Virus record (IMG/VR): IMGVR_UViG_3300042367_000484
Coordinates: 1 to 48,278 of that record
Length of the DNA stretch: 48,278 nucleotides
Source of the DNA: a virus
Direction: 5' to 3' (one strand)
Below are positions 7,992 to 17,348 of the stretch, one piece after another; within the stretch, counting starts at the first letter, position 1; every line of letters starts with the position of its first letter. The notes beneath the pieces are model-generated. The model ran no database searches, was not told the origin of the DNA, and saw nothing but the letters and a program-made list of their open reading frames with translations. The translations under genes were made by a program, and so were the position numbers.

Positions 7992-8663
7992 TTAATAACG
8001 CGATAGGACGTGCTGAATGATACGATGACGTTGAATATCCTCTGGTTCGAAGCGTGTTATAGCTACGTCATCAAGACCCACAAATCTACGTAGCGCATCA
8101 GCTAGACCATTAGGTGCGCTAAGCTCTCCTAAATCAGCCTGTCCCAAATCACCTATTACTACTACCTTACTGTTCTCAGCAACACGAGTTAATACTGCCT
8201 TGAGCCCATTGATAGATATGTTCTGGGCCTCATCTACTATGATTAGCGAGTTACGAAAGGAGCGGCCCCGAATGAGACTAACTACTGTAGGAATAATATG
8301 CTCATTCTCGATAGCGGCCTTAGCATCCCCCTCACTCATGAAGGTTATTAGATTATCCAGCACAGGCGCTGCGAGGGGCCATATCTTCTCTAGTAGAGAG
8401 CCCTTGAGATAACCGACATCACGCTCATCCTTAACACCAACATTAGGACGTACGTATATAATTCTCTCTAGCCCATTCTCAGGCGCATTAATCATAGCAA
8501 TAGCCGTATGAAGTGCAAGTAGCGTCTTACCGCATCCTGGCACCCCATCGGCTATGGTTATTGTATTGCGCTTGATGTTCTTAACAAATGCGCGCTGGTT
8601 TTCTGTAGCTGGGCGAATGAGAGTATGCGTACGGAAGACGGGGCCTGCGTTGTTTCTTCGCAT
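7992..8663 (-). CDS. phoH: PhoH-like ATPase
   Basis: A 223-residue P-loop protein of the PhoH family, common in cyanophages. Walker A is GVPGCGKT (40-47) and Walker B is SLIIVDEAQN (139-148). The IIYVRPNVGV and GYLKGSLLEKIWP segments are typical of PhoH. The family binds ATP and is thought to act in RNA metabolism or phosphate stress; its phage function is unsettled. It is in the same orientation as the rII genes upstream. Confidence 0.88.
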   Translation of the reverse strand: MRRNNAGPVFRTHTLIRPATENQRAFVKNIKRNTITIADGVPGCGKTLLALHTAIAMINAPENGLERIIYVRPNVGVKDERDVGYLKGSLLEKIWPLAAPVLDNLITFMSEGDAKAAIENEHIIPTVVSLIRGRSFRNSLIIVDEAQNISINGLKAVLTRVAENSKVVVIGDLGQADLGELSAPNGLADALRRFVGLDDVAITRFEPEDIQRHRIIQHVLSRY

Positions 8664-8720
8664 GATAATGGTTTCAAGACAACCACTATCAAGTCATGCG
8701 GCAGACCCCGAAGTGTAGGA

Positions 8721-9536
8721 CTAACAACTCACGCCTACGCTCTGGAACTCACGCACTACAGGTTCTGCGACAGAGACACGATTGTGAATCATTTGCATCA
8801 GGTAGTGCTGTAAGTTATCCTCTGTGTAGGGTAAGCGTACCAGGATTTCATTGCCCAGTGAGTTAGTTAGAGTATGAACTAAGTGGATCTTATCCATTTC
8901 ACGGTAGCCTTCTTCGACATAACTGAGGAAGCGATATTCTGACACCTTCACTATACCGTAGTCAACCGACAGTACGTGCTGAGGCTGTACTTCCACATCG
9001 GACATAACACCCTGATCTGGGCACAGCGAAATAATCCAGTCCAGACTGCCTAGACGCAGAGGTTCGTCATTCTGTGTAACCACAGTACCAGGCGTCACTA
9101 CACTATGCCACTGGCCATTATTATTCCAGGACGCGCGCTTATAAAGCACGATGTTACCATCGTAGGTAAGGGCTACCTCCTTACTAGCCACTAGATGTTG
9201 TAGATCTGCGGTAATATTCTGGTCGACTGATTGCAACTTAGTCAGAAAATTAAGGATAGGGGTATAGTCGTACCCCTGGTCAATGAGCTGACTAAGGCGT
9301 TGACTCATATTTGGTGTTAGACGCATATTCTTGAAGTAATACGCGTTATCTCGCCACACAACATTATAGTCAGTAGCGCTTTGTAGTGGGTGGCTATCAA
9401 ATTCAAAGTCAGTATTGCGCGCTAGTGCATCAGATAACTGATTAAAGAGTGTCGGATAGGTAGGTTTGTCGACAGTAATAACGCTATCCCCATCGAAAAA
9501 GGATAGGCTATTACTCAACTGTACATAATTAAACAT
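8721..9536 (-). CDS. rIIB: rIIB-like protein
   Basis: A 271-residue protein with the rIIB pattern: an MRLTPNMSQRLSQL helix (about 91-104), a YTPILNFLTKL segment, a VALTYDGNIVLYKRA stretch (about 133-147) and a later histidine-containing region near QPQHVLSVDYG. In T4 the rII proteins act in the membrane against superinfection or exclusion systems. It directly follows an rIIA-like gene, as in T4-type phages. ATG at 9536 is preceded by a GGAG ribosome-binding site. Confidence 0.72.
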   Translation of the reverse strand: MFNYVQLSNSLSFFDGDSVITVDKPTYPTLFNQLSDALARNTDFEFDSHPLQSATDYNVVWRDNAYYFKNMRLTPNMSQRLSQLIDQGYDYTPILNFLTKLQSVDQNITADLQHLVASKEVALTYDGNIVLYKRASWNNNGQWHSVVTPGTVVTQNDEPLRLGSLDWIISLCPDQGVMSDVEVQPQHVLSVDYGIVKVSEYRFLSYVEEGYREMDKIHLVHTLTNSLGNEILVRLPYTEDNLQHYLMQMIHNRVSVAEPVVREFQSVGVSC

Positions 9537-9564
9537 TAGGAATCTCCACTTAGTTTATATTGAG

Positions 9565-11952
9565 TTAGGCAACAACTTGGTCCAACGGACTAGGCCCTCC
9601 CAAGCTATTGCCATGCACCTTGTAGTAAGCACTAATTAAGGGCATTATAATATTAGTATCTACTACTTGGCTTTTAGCGTACTCTAGAAATGCACAGGCA
9701 TCATAATAATCACCTAGTAGGTATTTAAGCCATACTATACATCTATTACTGCCAGCAGATTCATAAAGTCTCTTTGTTGCATCACCATCTGCAGCTATTA
9801 AGCCATTGTCTATTAAATGCTGCATAAACATCCAGTAGCCATCATCTATTAGAGCCCGGACATTCTTATTGAAGTGTTCAGGATAGGGATAGGTTCTTAT
9901 AAATGTCTGGATATCAGATAGTGGCCAAGCAGTAGTGCGCGCTAGATATAGGTTATCAGCCCCATATTTTGCAGCTAGTTCGTCGTGTTTATCCTCAGCC
10001 CACGTATCTATATCGCGCCACTCGGGATAATGAACAGCAATAATCTCAGCCTGTCTAGGTGTCAGATAATATAGATCACTACCATCATCAGCATAATTCC
10101 AGTAAGGATATACACCACAATGTCGATGGCTAACACAATACACTGCCTTAGTTGGTAAATCATGATAGTTGACTACAGACAAGTGATCGTATATATCCCT
10201 ACCATAACGACAGGTATACGTTTTATTAACTATGCGAATACCGCGCAGGCCGCTTAGTCGTAAAGGATCGCTCCCCTGTTTCTCCTGTTCCTGTTTTTGT
10301 TCCTGCTCTTTTAGTTTTAAAGATTTAATAGGTTTAATTAGGCCTGTTACACTCCGGAAGAAGCGTATATAGGGCCACGTGGTGTGGGCCCGCTCTTCTA
10401 AGTCTGTACTAGATAATATATCAGCCCAATCCTCACACTCAGTTACGTCTATCCATAAGATAGGTGTATAATTTGGTATACCAGTAGTAGCGCGAATACT
10501 TCTAGCATTATAGTGTCCGCGAGTTACAACTACCGCTACCCTTTGTATGTCTTCCAAAGTAATGCTATACGCCATACTTTCTATAACATTATCTGTTTTA
10601 CATACAACACAAGTACCAGCATTTAGGCTTCCTGGCACTCGCGAATTATAACGGCGTATATTACGAAGCACACGATACGTATTATACCATTTTCCCTCGT
10701 TCATGTCTTCAGAACAGCCTATTAACCGCAGATTTCTACTACTCTTTACTATAAAGTTAAGAGGTAGTATAGTATTGTCAACTGGCCCTGCTGGTTCATC
10801 CATAACGTTAATTTTAACATTACAGTAGCGTGTACCTCTCCATGTAAAGTACTTATCACCCAGATACCACTTGTTTATGACACCAGTTGCTTTGGTTAAC
10901 GAATCGCACGCTTCTATTTCTGCCTGTCTTCTGTCAACTAGACCTTTGATAGCATTAAGAGATAACTCCTTCAGCTTCTCAATATTAGACTCTGACCACG
11001 CGAGGGTCTCGCGTTGTGGGGGCAGCTCCAGATAACCTATGGGTACTGGAATAATGATAGAATCAACAACATTATATGTATGCTCCCAATTAGGATCTAT
11101 ATTGTAGAGATTTATGGAGTACCCCTGTTCTTTTAGATAGGTAATAATAGTATCAAATACCTTACTATCTGAAATAGTGTAAGGTATACCGCCGATAGTA
11201 AAGCACAGCAGTGTGTATTTACGTTTAGAAAAGGACTTACTAATAAAGGGGCCGGGAGCGCCATATTCGTAGTCGTAATCATTACGATAATCCAATAGGC
11301 GACGAGTAGTCTCCCCTCCCGTATCCTCAGGATTATAGATATTAGTAACGGCGCGGGACCACATTACTATACTCATAACCTCATTATAACACTGACGACG
11401 GTTGTGTTGTTCTACGATAGGAATGGCCACACGCGTGCCACTGCTGTCACTGGAGGGCCGACTATTTAATAGGGCAGCAGTAGGCATGCCATTATTAAGA
11501 GAACAGGCATAGATGTACTCTATACCATCATAGATAGTCGTGACTGTAAATTGACTAGCGATAGCATAGGGGCTCTTACTACCCAGGCCGTATCCGCCGC
11601 ACTGAATATTATCACCTCGCTTAGTGCTAGTCATAAATGTAAAGAAACCCGGCGCACGTTCAGGACTAATACCGATGCCGTAATCACGAATGATGAGCTG
11701 GTTAGACTGCGGCTCTAGGGGAATTATAGCTGGTAATGTAATGTCAATGGGATGGTTAGGGCGCCCCGCCTCGACATTAGCATCGACAGCATTAGTGAAT
11801 ATCTCACGTATGACAGCCGTTAGCTTATTAGTATACATTCGGGAGGTCAATACCTCCATTAGGAGGCGCACACCTACCTCATCGGTAGGGAGCTGATAAT
11901 TAACTAGACTCACATTAGTGTTAACAATGTCTAGATCCTTACATAATTCCAT
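9565..11952 (-). CDS. rIIA: rIIA-like GHKL ATPase
   Basis: A 795-residue protein with an N-terminal GHKL ATPase domain: AVIREIFTNAVDAN (N box), LIIRDYGIGISPE (G1 box, DxGxG) and CGGYGLGSKSPYA (G2). This is the rIIA pattern, and an rIIB-like gene follows. A Gln/Glu/Lys-rich linker (KLKEQEQKQEQEKQ) lies near residue 565. A TTG-started version from 11970 is possible, but ATG at 11952 is preferred. The GGAGGGG that would serve as ribosome-binding site lies inside the 3' arm of a terminator-like hairpin, so translation may depend on opening it. Confidence 0.75.
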   Translation of the reverse strand: MELCKDLDIVNTNVSLVNYQLPTDEVGVRLLMEVLTSRMYTNKLTAVIREIFTNAVDANVEAGRPNHPIDITLPAIIPLEPQSNQLIIRDYGIGISPERAPGFFTFMTSTKRGDNIQCGGYGLGSKSPYAIASQFTVTTIYDGIEYIYACSLNNGMPTAALLNSRPSSDSSGTRVAIPIVEQHNRRQCYNEVMSIVMWSRAVTNIYNPEDTGGETTRRLLDYRNDYDYEYGAPGPFISKSFSKRKYTLLCFTIGGIPYTISDSKVFDTIITYLKEQGYSINLYNIDPNWEHTYNVVDSIIIPVPIGYLELPPQRETLAWSESNIEKLKELSLNAIKGLVDRRQAEIEACDSLTKATGVINKWYLGDKYFTWRGTRYCNVKINVMDEPAGPVDNTILPLNFIVKSSRNLRLIGCSEDMNEGKWYNTYRVLRNIRRYNSRVPGSLNAGTCVVCKTDNVIESMAYSITLEDIQRVAVVVTRGHYNARSIRATTGIPNYTPILWIDVTECEDWADILSSTDLEERAHTTWPYIRFFRSVTGLIKPIKSLKLKEQEQKQEQEKQGSDPLRLSGLRGIRIVNKTYTCRYGRDIYDHLSVVNYHDLPTKAVYCVSHRHCGVYPYWNYADDGSDLYYLTPRQAEIIAVHYPEWRDIDTWAEDKHDELAAKYGADNLYLARTTAWPLSDIQTFIRTYPYPEHFNKNVRALIDDGYWMFMQHLIDNGLIAADGDATKRLYESAGSNRCIVWLKYLLGDYYDACAFLEYAKSQVVDTNIIMPLISAYYKVHGNSLGGPSPLDQVVA

Positions 11953-11979
11953 ACAATAAAGCCCCTCCAACGGAGGGGC
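11953..11979 (-). terminator. Terminator hairpin overlapping the rIIA ribosome-binding site
   Basis: An 8-bp perfect stem (11972-11979 with 11961-11968) is followed on the minus strand by TTTATTGT and then the rIIA ATG. It should end the NrdB transcript, and its 3' arm (GGAGGGGC) also looks like a Shine-Dalgarno. Confidence 0.7.
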
Positions 11980-12003
11980 GGTGTAGTTAATTAACTGTTG
12001 TGT

Positions 12004-13050
12004 TTAGATAGAATCCCAACCGTCTACTACCTTAGCGGGGTTACGATAAATAACACCACTCTCAAAGAAGTTATCTCGAGTGATAGAGTCTTCACCAGTA
12101 GTAGCGGCGAATCTATCGAGGTGGGCGTAGGGATTGCGGCTATACTGGCGCCCCTCAAATACAGTAGGTAAGCCTATTGCGCGGGCTCTAATATTACATA
12201 GATACTTAGCATATTGTTCGATAGTAGTAGCACTAATACCATTCACACCAAGTCCAATATGGAGGCCCCATTCAATCTCATACTCGGCGGCCTTACGGAA
12301 TAGATCCATAATCTCATCCGTATCCCACATGAGAGTACCCTCAGCTAGGCCGGTACGAATTATATTAGCGATTAATTTAAGGTGGGTCTGTTCATCACGC
12401 TCGATGAGCTTAATGATATCAGCTGTAGCGGACATATAGCGCTCATTAGCTATAGCGTAGAATAAACGGAAGCCCGGAAAGAAGTATATACCCTCTAGTA
12501 AGAAATCCCCCACCAGACTGATAGTATAATTCTCCATAGTCATATCGTGAATATACCTATCATAGAGACTCTGGATATACTCACAGCGCCTCAATAACAC
12601 AGGATCCTCCCGCCATAACTCGTAGATATAATCTCGCTTATCCGTGGGGATTACAGTCTCGATAATATATGCGTATGACTGAGAGTGTACCTGTTCCTGT
12701 GATAACTGCTCGCCCATACATATACTAACCTCAGGTGCAGTAATGACAGGCATAAGTAGCGGTAACACGCGGGTCTGTAGACTATCCAAGAAAGTGAGAT
12801 AGGATAACATACCATCGAAGGCCCGCCTCATATTAGGTGGCATCGTGACATAGTTATTAATATCAGGCGTGAGATCAGTGGCTTGAGGAATCCATATATT
12901 GGCCCTCATCTCTGTAAAGAGATGGCTGGCCCATTTGTATTTGACATCCTTTAGATTAATGATATTAGTAGGGTTACCACCAAATAGTCTACGCTTCTGG
13001 GGGCTATCGTCACCATTGGGATTAAAGATAGGGGGGATATGTGCTTGCAT
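12004..13050 (-). CDS. nrdB: Class I ribonucleotide reductase, small subunit
   Basis: Supplies the radical for reduction of ribonucleotides. The 348-residue protein keeps the diiron ligands: an Asp in LTFLDSLQTR, the Glu and His of SQEQVHSQSY, a Glu in the DFLLEGIYF helix and the E..H of IERDEQTHLK. The Tyr of HSQSY aligns with the radical tyrosine of E. coli NrdB (Y122). IWIPQATDL near the N-terminus corresponds to FWxPEEIDL. The large subunit lies upstream at 14684-16912, separated by the decayed ligase, a hypothetical gene and nblA. Confidence 0.93.
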   Translation of the reverse strand: MQAHIPPIFNPNGDDSPQKRRLFGGNPTNIINLKDVKYKWASHLFTEMRANIWIPQATDLTPDINNYVTMPPNMRRAFDGMLSYLTFLDSLQTRVLPLLMPVITAPEVSICMGEQLSQEQVHSQSYAYIIETVIPTDKRDYIYELWREDPVLLRRCEYIQSLYDRYIHDMTMENYTISLVGDFLLEGIYFFPGFRLFYAIANERYMSATADIIKLIERDEQTHLKLIANIIRTGLAEGTLMWDTDEIMDLFRKAAEYEIEWGLHIGLGVNGISATTIEQYAKYLCNIRARAIGLPTVFEGRQYSRNPYAHLDRFAATTGEDSITRDNFFESGVIYRNPAKVVDGWDSI

Positions 13051-13054
13051 TAAT

Positions 13055-13855
13055 TTAACGTGGCTTAACCACGAATTGATATGGCTCGGGCCCCTCTGCT
13101 TTCAACAATACGTGACTGTTAGGTACGGTAGTATTGGCAGTAGAGCACAGTATACGAAGAGTATCAGCAGTTAGAGGTAACGAGGCATGTCTCTCAATTA
13201 ATAAACTCTGGAGGGGCACTTCTAGTAGGAAATCTTCTATCTCTTCTAGAGTGGCATAACGCTGCTGATCTATAAAATATAGATCATATATTAAGAATAT
13301 ACCACTGTATCTACCCCATACTACTAGATCTCCGCCCCATGCGCGCATACACGCTGATATAGTCGTGGTGTCATAATCAACACTTACGGGGCCAGAACCA
13401 AATACACCATCTATGACGTATAGAGCGCAGTCTTGACCGGGGGGTAACTCATACCAACTATACATGCCCAGGGCCCGCGCTTCACTATAATTACTGCACT
13501 CGGTAAGGCGCGGGGCAGGTATAATAGCGGGCAGAGTCGTAGTAGGATAGTCAATAGCTAGTTCCTGACTGACATCGTGTCCTAGTTGATAATTAATAAA
13601 ATTAAGAGGGGTCTGTAATATTAACCCCTGGCTAGTATAGCCATTGTAACTACGTATCTTAACTCTATAGCCGGGTTTATAGGGCCCTAGCCCATTCCGT
13701 AGAATAGAGCCAGGGGCCACATAAATACATAGACTACCGACTGCGAACAGTCCGCGTTGTACTATCACCTGGCGATGCTTGATTATAGCCAGCTCTATTG
13801 TATTGCCGAGAGGGCGAAGGGCGCGTATCTCATCAATATAAGCGTAAGCGTGCAT
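13055..13855 (-). CDS. Degenerate RNA ligase-like protein, probably inactive
   Basis: The architecture matches DRB0094-type (TIGR02306) RNA ligases: an N-terminal OB-like domain (VIVQRGLFAVGSLCIYVAPG, then GYRVKIRSYNGYTSQGLIL), followed by a nucleotidyltransferase core. In place of the motif I lysine (EKxDG) the protein reads YVIDG, so the adenylated Lys is Val. Motif III, usually GE, reads VVWGRYSG. FLIYDLYFIDQQRYATLEE matches the family's YxFDI region, and VLLKAEG near the end may be a motif IV/V relic. At 266 residues it is shorter than active members (about 340). It may be a regulatory or RNA-binding pseudo-ligase. It shares a TAATG stop-start with the upstream gene. Confidence 0.6.
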   Translation of the reverse strand: MHAYAYIDEIRALRPLGNTIELAIIKHRQVIVQRGLFAVGSLCIYVAPGSILRNGLGPYKPGYRVKIRSYNGYTSQGLILQTPLNFINYQLGHDVSQELAIDYPTTTLPAIIPAPRLTECSNYSEARALGMYSWYELPPGQDCALYVIDGVFGSGPVSVDYDTTTISACMRAWGGDLVVWGRYSGIFLIYDLYFIDQQRYATLEEIEDFLLEVPLQSLLIERHASLPLTADTLRILCSTANTTVPNSHVLLKAEGPEPYQFVVKPR

Positions 13856-14418
13856 TAGTCTTGGGGTGCTTTAGATTCTACATTCGTGATTAAGCCCAAC
13901 TCCTCCACGAACTCGGCGGCTAGTTCTTGAAGCTCATCATCGAGCTCCTCCTCCTCATCGTCATAATCAGGTAACTCGAGTACCTCAGTAGTAGCAAGGC
14001 CCATTAACTTAGTAAACTTAGCATAGGCCTTCTGCCCATCCGGGTCACCTACTGTACGAGGGAGGGCCTTATAAACTAGGGTACGGAGAGCCTGAAAGTG
14101 ATCTCGACTGAGGATATTAAACTCGAAATCGGGGGCCTCTGGTAACTCAATAGTTAGTAGAATATCACGCAATAGAGCTAACTGAAGGGGCACATTACGG
14201 CGGGTACCTTGTACAACATCTAGTAGAGTCTTACGCTCTAGTCTGTCATAGAAGGCTTTAGTAGCTAGCTCAGGTGTCTTATTTCCGGCTGCTACTGAGT
14301 TAATGAGAGTAGTGACATAACAATTGTCCTCTGCACCGAGTAGGCTGATAGCGACATCAGTAGTGACTACCTTACCGGCTACCATATTAAAGACGTTACG
14401 TACGAGTTGATTATCCAT
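13855..14418 (-). CDS. Hypothetical protein with acidic tail
   Basis: I do not recognise this 187-residue protein. It is mostly helical to about residue 145, then very acidic (YDDEEEELDDELQELAAEF). The start ATG has a GGAG ribosome-binding site just after a GC-rich terminator. Its stop codon overlaps the start of the ligase-like gene, so the two are translated together. Confidence 0.7.
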   Translation of the reverse strand: MDNQLVRNVFNMVAGKVVTTDVAISLLGAEDNCYVTTLINSVAAGNKTPELATKAFYDRLERKTLLDVVQGTRRNVPLQLALLRDILLTIELPEAPDFEFNILSRDHFQALRTLVYKALPRTVGDPDGQKAYAKFTKLMGLATTEVLELPDYDDEEEELDDELQELAAEFVEELGLITNVESKAPQD

Positions 14419-14429
14419 ATATCTCCAAA

Positions 14430-14455
14430 TAAAAAAGGGGGCGGGGCCCCCAAGT
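14430..14455 (-). terminator. GC-rich terminator after nblA
   Basis: On the minus strand GGGGG and CCCCC arms enclose a CCCCG loop and are followed by TTTTTTATTT. It separates nblA from the hypothetical gene at 13855-14418 and allows nblA its own 3' end. Confidence 0.75.
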
Positions 14456-14460
14456 AGGTG

Positions 14461-14667
14461 TTAGTGATTAGGCGGGGTCGTTAGCTCTAGACCCCAATCC
14501 TTTTTGATGATAGCCTTGTATAGATTATCTCTAATCATTGCTTGCCTCATCATATCCTTGAGCATATGGCGAGCCTGCTCTAACGTCATCTTATCAATAG
14601 TATCTGACGTAGCGCGCAGCCGTAATTCTTGCTCAAGTGTTAGTGAATTTGTATCCTTTGTATCCAT
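14461..14667 (-). CDS. nblA: NblA phycobilisome degradation protein
   Basis: A 68-residue protein starting MDTKDTNSLTLEQEL. It matches NblA along its length: SLTLEQELRLRATSD, then MTLEQARHMLKDMM, then MIRDNLYKAIIKKDWGLEL. NblA is an adaptor that brings phycobilisomes to the Clp protease. Phage copies are known from freshwater cyanophages and are thought to lower light harvesting or free amino acids during infection. I chose ATG at 14667 because AGGAGA lies eight bases before it; an upstream ATG at 14709 would add 14 residues and overlap nrdA. A terminator follows. Confidence 0.88.
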   Translation of the reverse strand: MDTKDTNSLTLEQELRLRATSDTIDKMTLEQARHMLKDMMRQAMIRDNLYKAIIKKDWGLELTTPPNH

Positions 14668-14683
14668 TGGTACTTCTCCTAGT

Positions 14684-16912
14684 TTAACTAGCGCAGGAAT
14701 GGCACTCATTCTTCTCAGTTACCTTATCCTGCCATATACTCCGCACGTAATATAATGTCTTGAGGCCCTCACGCCACGCCTGCAGATAGACATCATTTAG
14801 ATCCTTAGCAGTGGCTACGATGTCGAGGCCATAGGCGTGTTCATTGAAATTGAATAACAACTCAGTGCTAAGACCAGTATCTATCCATTTCTGAATAACT
14901 GCTGCAGCAGAGACTACGACACTGGGATGAGTATAGCGGCTCTCTTGATAAAAGTGAAATGCCTCTTTGATATAGAGTGGGACAATGGTATTAATACCGG
15001 CCCCATTCTTATCAATGGTAAGACGAGAGAAGACAGGTAAGAAGGAGGCTGTGGTGCCCTGTACCAACGAGGTGCTGGAATTAGGAGCAGTAGCCAGGAT
15101 GTGAGAATTACGAATACCCGATACGATTATACGCTCCATGAGGGCATACCATCTCTCGGGGTCGGTGCTATTATCTCTCACCCACTCCTTATCACGACCA
15201 CCCAGGATAAGGCCCTTACTCCACTCACTACCAGGGAATGCAGGATAAGCCCCGCGCTCCTCTGCTAGTTCTACACTAGCCTGAGTAGTATAGAAGCAGA
15301 TATCTTCGAATAGTCTTTCTATGACATCGAGATCCTGATACTTAAGGTGTCTAATAGCTAACCAGTCAGCCAGTCCCATGACACCTACGCCTATGGTACG
15401 ATAGCGGTTCACATGGGCGCGGGCCTCATAAGTAGGGCTAGTAGTGAGATCACACGCGGTATCTAATAGACGAACAGCCATACGGCTGACATCAGCCATC
15501 TCATCATCAGCGATACGAGGTAATACTAACGATAGAAGTATACAGCAATGTGAGTAGCTGCTATTGAATAAACTATATGACTCAACGCATAGATTTACTC
15601 CACCGATAATACCCTCGTGCTTATTAGGGTTAAGCGCATTAATGCGGTCTTTAAAGGCTACGTAAGGAGTACCTGTCTCAAGTAAGAGCATCAGCATCTT
15701 CTTCCATATAGCCTTAGCGCTGACCCTTTTAACTACGTCGAGCGGAGGGGCAGAGGAGTTGATATAGGCCTCGATATCGTGATAGGCATTGGTAAATTCA
15801 TCGCCGTACATATCGGCTAATTGATATCCAAATACATTCTCGATTTCAGTAGGGCACACTAGGTACCAGTCCTTATCTAGAATTACACGACGCATGAACT
15901 CATCAGAGATAATGAATTGCAGCAGGATATCACGAGCCTTCGTATGTTCACTACCAGCATCACCCCGCAGATCCATGTACTCAAGGAGGTCAGCATGCCA
16001 TACGTCTATACCTACGGTACAGGCCCCTGCGCGTACACCACGTTGGTTAGTAGCGACGATGGTAGCATTGATAATCTTAATCCAAGGGCATACACCGCCA
16101 CTGGCGCCCTTCTTCTTACGAATGCGACTACCGCGGGCCCGCACCTTACTAATGCGTACGCCTACCCCACCGCCATTAGCACTCATCGCTGCTAACTGCT
16201 TGATATTATCAAAGATACTCTCGCGACTATCATCGATATCGATGATATGACAACTACTGAGGCTACCATCTGCCTGACGCAGATTACTCATAAGAGGAGT
16301 GGCCAGGCTAATCTTACCGAGGCTGAGTAGGTCATAGGCCTTATGAGCAAAGGTCATGCGCTCGTGGGCGGGCTCCAGCATACTGAGAAGTAATGCTTGT
16401 GTTAGCCACATCTCCTGTAGTAACTCACCCTCTAGTAGATAGCGCGAGACGAGAAGATCAGCGCCGCTTATATCAAAGCGCATATCGCGCTCTGGGTCTA
16501 TCCAGGTGCCGGCTTCAGCAATGTCATTAGCACTGTACGTGTCTAAGAACTTCTTTATTAGGTATCCTTCATAGAAGCCCTCAGACCTCAGGTACTCGAA
16601 GGCCACTGGATAATTACCATAGAGATAGCCGCGGCGGGCCTTAACCTTACGCCGCCAATCCCACATACGAAGACGACCACTGACCTTCAGCCAATCGGGG
16701 TAATGCAAATCGGCTAATTCAGCTGCTGATCTAATCAGACCATTCTGTATCGCTTCTGTAGTGATATCATCATTAAAGCGACGACTAAGTCGCCGAGATA
16801 ACTTATCGGGATCTACCTCTAGGCCCTCGCAGGCCCAGTTAATTACCTCGATAGCGCGATTGGCATCATAGGGGGTACGAGTACCATCTGTGTGTATAAC
16901 GTTGATTTGCAT
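14684..16912 (-). CDS. nrdA: Class I ribonucleotide reductase, large subunit
   Basis: A 742-residue catalytic subunit. An ATP-cone occupies roughly residues 1-90 (VIHTDGTRTPYDANRAIEV onward), so allosteric activity control is likely kept. LSSCHIID carries the first redox cysteine. NLCVES contains the Asn, Cys and Glu of the active site. SYSHCCILL carries the partner cysteine. The paired tyrosines of the radical path are in TLYYVRS, and ECHSCAS at the end is the thioredoxin/glutaredoxin-reactive pair. It works with the NrdB at 12004-13050. Confidence 0.95.
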   Translation of the reverse strand: MQINVIHTDGTRTPYDANRAIEVINWACEGLEVDPDKLSRRLSRRFNDDITTEAIQNGLIRSAAELADLHYPDWLKVSGRLRMWDWRRKVKARRGYLYGNYPVAFEYLRSEGFYEGYLIKKFLDTYSANDIAEAGTWIDPERDMRFDISGADLLVSRYLLEGELLQEMWLTQALLLSMLEPAHERMTFAHKAYDLLSLGKISLATPLMSNLRQADGSLSSCHIIDIDDSRESIFDNIKQLAAMSANGGGVGVRISKVRARGSRIRKKKGASGGVCPWIKIINATIVATNQRGVRAGACTVGIDVWHADLLEYMDLRGDAGSEHTKARDILLQFIISDEFMRRVILDKDWYLVCPTEIENVFGYQLADMYGDEFTNAYHDIEAYINSSAPPLDVVKRVSAKAIWKKMLMLLLETGTPYVAFKDRINALNPNKHEGIIGGVNLCVESYSLFNSSYSHCCILLSLVLPRIADDEMADVSRMAVRLLDTACDLTTSPTYEARAHVNRYRTIGVGVMGLADWLAIRHLKYQDLDVIERLFEDICFYTTQASVELAEERGAYPAFPGSEWSKGLILGGRDKEWVRDNSTDPERWYALMERIIVSGIRNSHILATAPNSSTSLVQGTTASFLPVFSRLTIDKNGAGINTIVPLYIKEAFHFYQESRYTHPSVVVSAAAVIQKWIDTGLSTELLFNFNEHAYGLDIVATAKDLNDVYLQAWREGLKTLYYVRSIWQDKVTEKNECHSCAS

Positions 16913-16913
16913 A

Positions 16914-17348
16914 TTATTGTTGCTGGCTGCTTCTTATGCTATTTAATAGATCGAGCCGTTCTTGCTCTTCTGCAAACTCCTCAGTAGACAGATCTACCTC
17001 TCTACGGAACTCGTCCTCTAGTGTGCTATCTACGATAGCTAGTCGTCCATCAAATAGAGCTGGAGCACCAGTAGGAGTATAATTATTGTTAACCCCCATA
17101 CTAGCATCACTGCCCATATCACTATGCCCATCAGTATGGCGCGGGGCACTATAGAAAATGTCATTCCTAGATTGCTGGGGCATATAACCCGCATCCTTAA
17201 GATGCTTATTCATATACTCACTAATAACTTGCAGAGCCTGCTTGAGACTAGCTATACTGCTTGTTAACTCTGATAGTGTCATATTCGCTAATTGTTTCTG
17301 ATTTGGTGGTGTCACCTTATACTGAGGTTGTGTTGTCTTGTTTGTCAT
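16914..17348 (-). CDS. Hypothetical protein, RecA-linked
   Basis: A 144-residue protein with no family I recognise. An N-terminal helical or coiled-coil segment (LSELTSSIASLKQALQVISE, about 26-45) is followed by a Gly/Asn-rich low-complexity middle and a second acidic helix near 115-140. Its ATG overlaps the recA stop (ATGA), so it is translated with RecA; a recombination accessory role is inferred only from this. Confidence 0.65.
   Translation of the reverse strand: MTNKTTQPQYKVTPPNQKQLANMTLSELTSSIASLKQALQVISEYMNKHLKDAGYMPQQSRNDIFYSAPRHTDGHSDMGSDASMGVNNNYTPTGAPALFDGRLAIVDSTLEDEFRREVDLSTEEFAEEQERLDLLNSIRSSQQQ

Noticed and set aside
14461-14709. Longer NblA start at 14709
   Set aside because: It would overlap nrdA and has a poorer ribosome-binding site; ATG at 14667 has AGGAGA at good spacing and gives normal NblA length.
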